Source: Verrucomicrobia bacterium UBA7008 (GTDB taxonomy: Bacteria > Verrucomicrobiota > Kiritimatiellia > RFP12 > UBA1067). From it: DNA of 35,530 bases. Below, one piece after another: positions 16,401 to 22,790 of the stretch (within the stretch, counting starts at the first letter, position 1; each line of letters begins with the position of its first letter). The DNA lies in NCBI GenBank assembly GCA_002449695.1, contig DJXI01000056.1:1-35530 (forward strand), in the 5' to 3' direction. The position numbers and the translations under genes were made by a program. The notes beneath the pieces are model-generated. The model saw only the letters and a program-made list of their open reading frames with translations. It had not been told where the DNA came from and did no database searches.

Positions 16401-19258
16401 CGTCGTGGCTCTATTCCGTCGATCAAGGTGCGACGACGATTTGGGAGCGTTGGAATGGTTACACGAAAGAAGGAGGTTTCGGCGACGTGCGCATGAACTC
16501 GTTCAACCACTATGCATATGGCGCGGTGGTCGGCTGGCTCTTCGAACATGCGGCCGGCATCAAGCCCGATTCCTGCGGCGGCTGGCGGCATTTCACGCTC
16601 GCACCGGAGCCGGACGAGCGGCTGGGACGCATCAGCGCAAAGTACAAAACCGATTTCGGCGCAATCGAAAGCGAGTGGGAATGCGAGAGCGACGGCGCAG
16701 TAAAATATCGCGTTGTCGTCCCGTCGGGCACTACTGCCTCCTTGCGACTGCCGGGCTGCGAAGTCATGGAACTTTCCGAAGGGGAATTCATAAAAACGGT
16801 ACCTTCCCGAAAGGCGTCCACGCCGAAGTGCATTGTCACCTATACGTTCGACGACGGACTTCGCGACCAATATGAACTTGCCTATCCGATGTTTCGCGAT
16901 GCGGGTCTGAAGGCGACATTCTTCATCATCGGCTCGAAGATCGGCAATCCGGACGGGATGCGGTCAAAATCGGAATCCCACACGCCGACCATGACATGGA
17001 CGCAGGTCCGTGAAATGGCTGACGCCTGGGAGAATCCAGACGAGCTGCGCAAACATCTTCAATGGGTGAAAGCGCAGAAAGACGTGCGCGTCGCCACTTT
17101 CGCCGAGGCCGCTTCGTTCGCGGCGTCTGAGGCGCAGCGCGCAGGCCATATCCCCGACGACTGCCGTCCGAAGGCGTGGTGGTTCTTCGGACAGACCGAG
17201 ACGACGCACGAGGGGATCACGGCGGACGCCGAGGCGATGAAGCGTGTTGGTTTTGGCGGTGTCGTGTACTATGATCAGTACCACGGCGAGAACCCGCGCG
17301 CGGACAGGCTGTGGAGCGACAAGTGGTGGGACGGCATCGAGTTTGCTGCGTCCGAGGCGGCTCGGCTCGGCCTCACGTTCGAGACGGCTGTGGGCAACGG
17401 ATATGTCGCGGGAGGTTCGTGGATCGATCCCGCGCACGCCATGAAAACGCTTGCCGTAATCGACCGCGACACGAATGGCGGCAAGGTGACTCTCCCGCTT
17501 CCTGTTGCGAAAGATCGCGGCTGGCAGAAGACAGTCGCCGTTCTTGCGATTCCACTACCGGATACGGACGCGAAGTTTGTTGACATGGAATATGCCGGAC
17601 ACGAAAAGGGGCTCGCCAGCACGATGCAGCATCCGGGCGGAATGTACGGCTACCGAGAAAAGACATTCAAGGCCGTCACGAATTCGCTTCCGAAGATTCC
17701 GCGCTGGCAGGCGAAGACGGCGGTGGTCGTCGATTTCGTCCCGCGCGGCGACACGCCGGTCTGCGTCGATATGAAAGACGTTCGCGACATCACGGAGAAC
17801 TTTGACGAGTCCGACCGCACGCTCAGGTGCGAACTGCCCGCCAGACGCTGGAAGGTGCTGCGCTTCGTCGCGGTGCCGACGGGCGGACGCACCAAGCATG
17901 GACGCCCCGAGGCGATGGGGCTTGAATGCGACAAGATGAGCGTCGCGGCGGCGGAGCTGCACTGGAATGCGTACACGAAAAAGATCATCGACAGGCTGAA
18001 ATCGAAAGGGCTGCCGCTCGCCGGCATCATACTCGACAGTCACGAGGCCGGTGCGCAGAACTGGACGGACGACATGCTCAAGGAATTCGCGCGGCGGCGC
18101 GGGTACGACTTCCGCCCGTATCTGCCGCTGATGGCGGGCTATTGCGTTGCGCCGAATGCGGAGGATGTTCTTGCCGACTTCCGCAGGACATGCGTCGAAT
18201 TGATTGCGGAGCGCTATTACGGAACCTTCGACCGGCTCTGCCGCGAAGAAGGCCTTTCCTTCACGGGGCAGGCCGGAGGCGGAATGTTCATGATTGCCGA
18301 TTCCGTGTTCTCGAAGAAATACATCTCAATACCTGAAGGCGAGTTCTGGGGCTACCAGAAGCATGGCGCGTACGATGTGAAGGATACGTCGAGCGCCGCG
18401 CATCTCTATGGAAAGAAGATCGCGAGCGCGGAGGCGATGACGGACGCTCCGTACAAGATGACCATTCCCGAACTGCGCCGTCGCTGCGACCTTGCATTCG
18501 CCTTCGGCGTGAATGCAATGACGGCCTGCGCCGTTCCGCATCTGCCGAAGAAGGACTGCGGCGTGAAGGCGCCGACAGGTCCGCGCGAATACGGCCTGAA
18601 CAGAAGCAATCCGTGGTGGGAGGGGTCGCGTCCGTTCTGGGACTATATCGCCTTCTGCTCGTGGATGCTGCGCCAGGGCGAGCCTGCGCCCGAGGCGCTC
18701 TGGTTTGCGGGCGACGATGTGCCGGTCAAGATCATCGCGTCCAAAGTGCCGAAGGCGCTCGACGGACTGGACTGGGATTTTGCGACGGGCGATGCCGCCG
18801 CGCGGATGACGAAGACGGCGGAAGCCTGGACGACTCCTGAGGGAATACACTACGGCTATGTCGTTGACAGCGAAGGACGCACACTCGCAGGAACGCCGCC
18901 CGCGCGTCGGCTGAATCTGCCGCACATCTCGCGCCGCCTCCCGAGCGGAGAGAAACTTGCATTTATCGCGAATGATACCGAGCATGAGGTCAAAGTCGAT
19001 CTCGGCGGAGAGTCAGCTGTCGTTATCGATCCCTGGACGCGCCGTCCGGCTACAGAATCGTCCGTCGTCATCCCTCCCGGCGAAAGCCGCTTTGTGAAGG
19101 GCACGTCAGCAGCGGACCCCGTGCAGAAATGCGAACGTGATGGGATGTCGCACACCGTCCGTAACGATACGTGGTGGAACACGGTCGATGGTGCCGCGTG
19201 CGTACAAGCTCGACCGGGACGGGCGCTGGGTCGCCGCGAAGGCGCCCTACCATTTTGA
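13475..19258 (+). CDS. Mosaic mega-ORF: GH27 C-part, CBM35-like, GH78, partial CE4, GH106
   Basis: One open frame of 1927 codons with a signal peptide (to about residue 29). Residues 31-205: C-terminal third of a GH27 alpha-galactosidase (SPGHYNDMDMLEVG, SSPLLIGCDLE), starting at the acid/base Asp, with the nucleophile half of the barrel missing. Residues 217-333: CBM35-like sandwich (YEAESAYLPLYQEL). Residues 339-1105: near-complete GH78 alpha-L-rhamnosidase with acid motif DCPQRTERLGWTGD (D706-D719) and base motif TTIWERWNG (986-994). Residues 1119-1220: CE4 deacetylase start (TFDDGL) and end, with the His-rich metal site deleted. Residues 1230-1870: GH106-like rhamnosidase (RPKAWWFFG, GIILDSHEAGAQNWTDD). 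Residues 1880-1905 resemble the start of another propeller hydrolase. The last 22 codons read an esterase fragment out of frame. GH78 and GH106 could work; GH27 and CE4 should not. Confidence 0.75.
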   Translation: MKMSYSIMHSVGIVIAAVFFAAGAGASCGAEDVTQISARWSSVKDIIKQNLYLGAYASPGHYNDMDMLEVGRGMTETEDFTHFAAWCFMSSPLLIGCDLEKVKADARLRGLLANKELIALNQDTAEPQGNVVRRDGDAYILARDIGEAFGVKRAILFLNLSDEEKNMRIEAAEVDLAFDTRETGCATSSRSAGPLCEARVPAHGAAVFVRQADRRLERVRYEAESAYLPLYQELCDAREARTAYYKKSKDASGGMVVSGAGGREGNDIVFRRVWSRNGGDYELSIATIGEGAKPAVVVNGVRANGTRVKLHAGVNEIRLSGDGVALPEIDYIELKPAPHDAMFIGAGPENGAHPAYVRREVVNEKNVTNAVWRVTGLGVFTPIVNMKRVTSSPDESEILMPGYTHFKKRRHEITIEITDKWNCAAGATNILSAIVTSGWWCDGIAGKAGGMWPAFRGVLTLTHDDGTVTEISTDESWLVTTDTPVVKAGIWEGEAYDATKSVITDEVHWESAKVSDEFKGEVSPRIGPPIVMRRDLIMCHRFEDGKPVPFCLKIKPGETNIVDFGQNCAAVPDMQFSAEPGTRVTVRLGEMLNDGVAGHHGDGPKGSVYLANMRGASAAFEYVCRGGARPDGTMEHCHPLHTFYGYRYAAISADRPLLCAIASVPVSSISKEMERGEIETGDERVNRLVKNAYWSMLSNYLSVPTDCPQRTERLGWTGDTQVFAKTACYFADVRGFFAKWMQDVRDTQHADGVVPYVVPIGAFGDNGPIAGWSDAAVIVPWTLWRQLGDAELVRKDWDVMERYMARIAKDGYVSKRGNWLLCDWLSFEKLSVDQSKRWSNGSYTEEHLSYQNFLNACHLYGDAMKMAELAAALSLEQGMDYADLARRTKERILATWFRPDGTLYDLFDGMQTPALFALKLGLGDREKIAGALVDAIHANGDRLATGFLGTPLVCEVLSEIGESKLAYTLLLQREFPSWLYSVDQGATTIWERWNGYTKEGGFGDVRMNSFNHYAYGAVVGWLFEHAAGIKPDSCGGWRHFTLAPEPDERLGRISAKYKTDFGAIESEWECESDGAVKYRVVVPSGTTASLRLPGCEVMELSEGEFIKTVPSRKASTPKCIVTYTFDDGLRDQYELAYPMFRDAGLKATFFIIGSKIGNPDGMRSKSESHTPTMTWTQVREMADAWENPDELRKHLQWVKAQKDVRVATFAEAASFAASEAQRAGHIPDDCRPKAWWFFGQTETTHEGITADAEAMKRVGFGGVVYYDQYHGENPRADRLWSDKWWDGIEFAASEAARLGLTFETAVGNGYVAGGSWIDPAHAMKTLAVIDRDTNGGKVTLPLPVAKDRGWQKTVAVLAIPLPDTDAKFVDMEYAGHEKGLASTMQHPGGMYGYREKTFKAVTNSLPKIPRWQAKTAVVVDFVPRGDTPVCVDMKDVRDITENFDESDRTLRCELPARRWKVLRFVAVPTGGRTKHGRPEAMGLECDKMSVAAAELHWNAYTKKIIDRLKSKGLPLAGIILDSHEAGAQNWTDDMLKEFARRRGYDFRPYLPLMAGYCVAPNAEDVLADFRRTCVELIAERYYGTFDRLCREEGLSFTGQAGGGMFMIADSVFSKKYISIPEGEFWGYQKHGAYDVKDTSSAAHLYGKKIASAEAMTDAPYKMTIPELRRRCDLAFAFGVNAMTACAVPHLPKKDCGVKAPTGPREYGLNRSNPWWEGSRPFWDYIAFCSWMLRQGEPAPEALWFAGDDVPVKIIASKVPKALDGLDWDFATGDAAARMTKTAEAWTTPEGIHYGYVVDSEGRTLAGTPPARRLNLPHISRRLPSGEKLAFIANDTEHEVKVDLGGESAVVIDPWTRRPATESSVVIPPGESRFVKGTSAADPVQKCERDGMSHTVRNDTWWNTVDGAACVQARPGRALGRREGALPF

Positions 19259-19310
19259 CAAGGCCGTGGCGGCGGTCGGGCCTGTCGACGAGTTCGTGAG
19301 GCGCTACCTC
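19190..19310 (+). pseudogene. Fragment of SGNH acetylesterase gene
   Basis: These 121 bp align without gaps to 12623-12743 in the GH105-esterase gene. I count four differences, all at third codon positions and all synonymous (Ala, Phe, Pro, Phe) in the esterase frame, so the source was a functional diverged paralogue or strain variant. The upstream mosaic ORF reads it in another frame and stops in it. On the other strand it supplies the TAG that ends the propeller hydrolase. Confidence 0.8.
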
Positions 19311-20641
19311 TCGGGCTGGTCGTATTTGAAGAAGCCGAGCTTCGTTCCGTCCGTGCGGGCGGTGGCGAAGAAGAGTCGGCCGCTCGTTTCCCGTCCGAGG
19401 ATCTCGATGACGGGCGCATCCAGCTCGACCGCCGGGAAGATGGCGACGAGATCGCCGCCCGCCTCCGCTGTCGCGATCGGCTTTACGCCCGCGCCGAAGG
19501 CCACGAACGACTGCGGGCCGAGAATGAGAGAGTCGACATCGACGTCGCGCGTGGAGTCGAAGCCGCGTTCGGAGCGGATGCGAGCCTCCCATCCCCTGCG
19601 CGTTTTGCGGAACGTCTCGATGCGGCGGCCGGGGTTGACGGGAAGCGTGATATTCTTCGAGGAATGGATGTCGCTTCCCCGGTCGTCTTTCTTGGGACAG
19701 TCGATCACGGCGAAATTCGCCTGCACGACGCGGCCGTATTCATCCTGGAAAACGCGCATGCGCTCGAACTTGAACCAGTCGTTCGGCGCGATGCCGGGCG
19801 TGTACGCCTCGCCGGGCTGCGTGGTCCAGCTGAAGCCGTCGGGTGACGTGAGCTTCCAGGCGACGCGTCCGAGCCAGTCGTTCACGATCAGGTGATACTG
19901 CACTTCGTCGCGCCACAGCACGGGGTCTTCGAAGCGTCCGGCGACATCGGGATACACGCGCCCCTCCGACTTGCGCACAAACGGCTTGCGGCCGTCCTCG
20001 CTCAGCCAGATGCCGCCGCCGCGGCAGACGGCGAGGATGCTGCCGTCCGGCCGCGTGCAGAACGAGAAGTTGCTTTCGCCCTCGATCATCTTCCGGCCGT
20101 CCAGGTCGAGCGCCATCCGTTCACAGCTCCACGGGCCGTCGAGCGTCTGTGCGCGATAGAGGTGGGCGAGCCCCCGGGCGTCGATGCAGTAGACGGCCCA
20201 CGAACCGTCCTTGCAGCGGAACAGCTCGGGGTTGTGTCCCTTGCCGAGCACTTCCACGACCTTGAAGTCGCCGTTCGGTCGGGTGGAGACGGCGTGGGCG
20301 ATTTCGCTCTGCGGCCAGAACATGTGGCCTTTGGGCTCGGATTCCTTCCAGCGCGCCACAAAGAGGTGGTAGTCCCGTCCGACCTGGGTGATGTTTCCGC
20401 CCCAGTACGAGAATTCGCCGTCCTCGATGCCGTTGCGGACGTCGCGCGGCCTGACGTTGTCGCCGCCCCAGCATTTGTCGGTCCATCCGTTCCCGATGAC
20501 CTCCGGCTTCTCGAACCGGTCCATGAAACGTCCGCCGAAGACAAGGTTTTCCCAGCCGGCCGGACGCGGCCGTTCCACGATTTGTGCGGAAGCCGCGCCG
20601 GCCAGCGCCAGCACGGCGAACAAAGATGAGGTTGTTTTCAT
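19304..20641 (-). CDS. Secreted GH43-like beta-propeller hydrolase
   Basis: This 445-residue protein starts MKTTSSLFAVLALAGAASAQ, a clear signal peptide. An in-frame ATG 12 nt upstream (20653) also exists, but GGG sits only one base before it, so the later start is preferred. The body is a five-bladed propeller of the GH43/GH117-like superfamily (YWGGNITQVGRDYHLFVARW; SEIAHAVSTRPNGDFKV; GHNPELFRCKDGSWAVYCID; GRFEDPVLWRDEVQYHLIVND). The substrate cannot be read from the sequence. It is the last gene of the minus-strand dehydrogenase-lactonase operon, 31 nt after the lactonase stop. Its stop codon lies inside an antisense esterase fragment, so the natural C-terminus may have been lost. Confidence 0.75.
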   Translation of the reverse strand: MKTTSSLFAVLALAGAASAQIVERPRPAGWENLVFGGRFMDRFEKPEVIGNGWTDKCWGGDNVRPRDVRNGIEDGEFSYWGGNITQVGRDYHLFVARWKESEPKGHMFWPQSEIAHAVSTRPNGDFKVVEVLGKGHNPELFRCKDGSWAVYCIDARGLAHLYRAQTLDGPWSCERMALDLDGRKMIEGESNFSFCTRPDGSILAVCRGGGIWLSEDGRKPFVRKSEGRVYPDVAGRFEDPVLWRDEVQYHLIVNDWLGRVAWKLTSPDGFSWTTQPGEAYTPGIAPNDWFKFERMRVFQDEYGRVVQANFAVIDCPKKDDRGSDIHSSKNITLPVNPGRRIETFRKTRRGWEARIRSERGFDSTRDVDVDSLILGPQSFVAFGAGVKPIATAEAGGDLVAIFPAVELDAPVIEILGRETSGRLFFATARTDGTKLGFFKYDQPER

Positions 20642-20672
20642 TTTTTTCGTCATTCCCTTTGGCCGGGCGTGA

Positions 20673-21488
20673 TCAGGCCGGAAGACCGTAGAACGCCGCC
20701 GCGTTGGCGGACATGATCTTTTCGCGCTCCGACGCCGACAGCGCGGCGGTGAACGATTTCACGATCGCCTTCCAGCCCGCATACGGCAGGTGCGCCGTGA
20801 CGACGGGCCAGTCGCTGCCGAACATGAGGCGGTCCGCGCCGAACGCGTCGAGCGCCGTTTCAAGATAGGGACGCAGCGATTCCGCGTCGGTCTTTCCGAC
20901 TTCCGTCACGAGCCCGGAAATTTTGCAGCGCACGTTCGCGCGGCGCGCGAGCTCCCGGACGAGCTTCGCCCATGACATGAATTCCTTCGGCTTGCCCAGA
21001 TGGTCGAGCACGAGCCGCGCGTCGTCCGGCAGCGCGTCGACGAACGTCAGGACGTTCGGCAGATGCCGCTCGAAGACGAGCACGTCGTAGGTCAGGCCGC
21101 GCGACAGCAGATGGCGGACGCCTCGGAGAAAGTCCGGGCGCAGGATGAAGTCGTCGTCCGGCTCGTCCTGTACCACGTGGCGCAGACCGACGAGCGTGTC
21201 GCCCGCCGCGCGCGTCGCGCCCGGCGCGAGGAACGCGTCGAGCGTCCGCGGGAAATCGGGCGCGGCGATCGGCAGCCAGCCGACCACGCCCCGGATGAAA
21301 TCGTGCCGGGCCGCGAACGCGAGGAGCTGCCGCGTCTCCTCCACCGTCTGGCGCGCTTCGACGGCCACGCACGGATCCATCCCCGCGCAGTCGCCGGGCA
21401 GAAAGTCGCGGCGCAGGCAGTCGTCGGCGATCCAGCCGAATTCCGCGTCCGTGTAGCGCCAGAAGTGCCGATGTGCGTCTAGTGCCAT
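20673..21488 (-). CDS. Amidohydrolase-2 family sugar lactonase (COG3618-like)
   Basis: This 271-residue TIM-barrel protein has the metal-site start DAHRHFW, VGWLPIAAPDFPRTLD, a VLDHLGKP strand and the late GSDWPV motif with the metal Asp. This is the family of L-fuconolactonase and L-rhamnono-gamma-lactonase, which open aldonolactones in the cytoplasm. The start MALDAHRHFW overlaps the dehydrogenase stop by 10 bp, indicating translational coupling. With a sugar dehydrogenase in front and rhamnosidases around, the likely substrate is a lactone of L-rhamnose or L-fucose. The specific sugar is inference. Confidence 0.85.
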   Translation of the reverse strand: MALDAHRHFWRYTDAEFGWIADDCLRRDFLPGDCAGMDPCVAVEARQTVEETRQLLAFAARHDFIRGVVGWLPIAAPDFPRTLDAFLAPGATRAAGDTLVGLRHVVQDEPDDDFILRPDFLRGVRHLLSRGLTYDVLVFERHLPNVLTFVDALPDDARLVLDHLGKPKEFMSWAKLVRELARRANVRCKISGLVTEVGKTDAESLRPYLETALDAFGADRLMFGSDWPVVTAHLPYAGWKAIVKSFTAALSASEREKIMSANAAAFYGLPA

Positions 21489-22498
21489 TTCACGAGAATC
21501 CTGAAGACCTGAGCGGGCGCCTCCGCCCACTTTTCCATGGCGGCCGGTGCCTCGTCCGGCGTCACGACGCCGCTCACAAGCCGGTCGAGCGGCGCCCGGG
21601 CGGAGCGCAGATAGCGGATGACGGCCCGGAAATCGTCGGGCGTCGCGTTGCGGCTGCCGCGGATGTCGAGCTCCTTCTGGACGAAATACTTCGTCTGGAA
21701 CGCGATCTCGCTCTTGGCGTAGCCGATGCACACGACACGGCCCGTGAAACTCACGGCGTCGATGGCGCTGACGTACGTCGCCGGGGAGCCGACGGCCTCG
21801 ATCACCACGTCCGCGCCCGCGCCGTCCGTGATCTCCCGGATGCGGTCGACGACGTTCTCGCGCGCCGAATCGATGCCGTACCGCGCGCCGAGGGCGGCGG
21901 CGAGCGCCAGCTTTTCCGGCGACAGATCGACCGCCACGACCGTCGCGCCGCGCCGCGCCGCGCGCACCACGGCGCCGAGGCCCACCATGCCGCAGCCGAA
22001 GACGAGCACGACGTCGTTGTCGGTGACCTGCGCGCGGGCGACGGCGTGAAAGCCGACGCTCATCGGCTCGATCAGCGCGGCGTCGTGCGGCGTGAGGCCG
22101 TCCACCGGGATCACCTTCTGCCACGGCAGGGCGATGTATTCGCGCATCGCGCCGTCCCGCTGCACGCCGAGCGTCTCGTTGTGCTGGCAGGCGTTCGCCC
22201 GGAGGTTGCGGCAGCTCGGGCAGGTGCCACAGTTCGTGTAGGGATTGACCGTCACCGTCTGGCCGACCGCGAGCGTGGCGGGGCAGCCGTCGCCCAGCGC
22301 CTCGATCGTCGCGCCGATTTCATGGCCCGGGATCACGTTCGCCTTCGCCATCGTGTTGCGCCCGAGCCAGGTGTTCAGGTCGCTGCCGCAGAAGCCGACG
22401 TACTGCAGCTTCAGCAGGACTTCGCCGGTCCCGGCGACCGGTTTCGTCTCGTCGGTCACAACCATCTGGCGGACGCCGGAAATATGAATCGTCTTCAT
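21479..22498 (-). CDS. Zinc-dependent sugar/polyol dehydrogenase (MDR family)
   Basis: This 339-residue medium-chain dehydrogenase has the catalytic zinc Cys in GFCGSD, GHEIG, and the four structural-zinc Cys in NCGTCPSCRNLRANAC. The nucleotide site is VLVFGCGMVGLGAVVRAARR. It belongs with the sorbitol, L-threonine, galactitol and L-fuconate-type dehydrogenases and would oxidise a sugar or aldonate with NAD(P). The start at 22498 follows AAGGAGA by about 11 nt; the longer frame to 22645 runs through the promoter. It leads an operon with the lactonase and propeller hydrolase. A 22-bp inverted repeat over the -10 box suggests control by a repressor. Confidence 0.88.
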   Translation of the reverse strand: MKTIHISGVRQMVVTDETKPVAGTGEVLLKLQYVGFCGSDLNTWLGRNTMAKANVIPGHEIGATIEALGDGCPATLAVGQTVTVNPYTNCGTCPSCRNLRANACQHNETLGVQRDGAMREYIALPWQKVIPVDGLTPHDAALIEPMSVGFHAVARAQVTDNDVVLVFGCGMVGLGAVVRAARRGATVVAVDLSPEKLALAAALGARYGIDSARENVVDRIREITDGAGADVVIEAVGSPATYVSAIDAVSFTGRVVCIGYAKSEIAFQTKYFVQKELDIRGSRNATPDDFRAVIRYLRSARAPLDRLVSGVVTPDEAPAAMEKWAEAPAQVFRILVKWH

Positions 22499-22523
22499 GC
22501 CTGTTTCGATCTCCTTTTTGACA

Positions 22524-22545
22524 CCGGACAGTCTATCATGTCCGG
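22524..22545 (-). promoter_or_regulatory. Dehydrogenase operon promoter within a perfect inverted repeat
   Basis: CCGGACA-N8-TGTCCGG spans 22524-22545. On the minus strand the extended -10 TGATAGACT (hexamer 22530-22535) lies inside it. Such placement normally means a repressor site that blocks polymerase. I see no second copy in the window. Confidence 0.65.
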
Positions 22546-22571
22546 CGGCGGCGGGAGAAGACACATTATTT

Positions 22572-22640
22572 TCAGCCGGCCGGAAAATTCTGCAACTTCC
22601 CGTCCGCGCGGTGTGACGCCCTCGGCCGCCTTGAAAACGG
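22572..22640 (-). pseudogene. 3' remnant of a second XylR/AraC-like regulator gene
   Basis: The plus-strand text starting TCAGCCGGCCGGAAAATTCT aligns to the last 65-70 bases of the regulator gene at 2236, including its stop. It has scattered differences and one 1-base indel in the last codons. The remnant breaks off at ACGGC, where GH2 sequence begins on the other strand. Confidence 0.75.
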
Positions 22641-22746
22641 CACATGGCGGTTCAGCTTCCCGGGCGGCGAAGAGCGCGACATGCCGGTGCCGTCCAACTG
22701 GGAGCTGCAGGGCGTCGGCACGCTGCGCTACGGCGAAGCCGATGCG
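22637..22746 (+). pseudogene. 5' fragment of a GH2 gene, identical to 28621-28730
   Basis: By eye all 110 bases match the GH2 gene at 28536 (codons 29-65, from GTWRFSFPGG to GEADA). There is no start codon, signal peptide or promoter. The identity implies a recent copy. Both ends sit at short shared sequences: ACGGC with the regulator remnant and GCCGATGCG with the next fragment. Confidence 0.85.
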
Positions 22747-22778
22747 CGCGTGACATACGACTGGACAATTTCCTGCAC
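22743..22778 (+). pseudogene. Fragment of a GH2 C-terminal domain
   Basis: The text GCGCGTGACATACGACTGGA and following bases match the GH43-GH2 fusion near 6364-6400 (residues ARVTYAWTISCTN) with a few changes. It joins in frame to the preceding GH2 fragment and ends shortly before the stop of the DUF4832 gene at 22791. Confidence 0.7.
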
Positions 22779-22790
22779 GCAAGAGAGGGG

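Noticed and set aside
14228..16870. 880-codon open frame on the minus strand
   Set aside because: It is antisense to the GH78 coding sequence and shows no domain; long antisense frames are expected in GC-rich codon-biased DNA.
21489..22124. N-terminal extension of the amidohydrolase
   Set aside because: It reads the dehydrogenase gene in another frame; DAHRHFW is the normal family start.
13475..22786. All mosaic joins are assembly errors
   Set aside because: Not excluded, but joins at the mosaic gene, GH43-GH2 and GH105-esterase all keep reading frame and regulated promoters, which random chimeras would not. Long reads are decisive.
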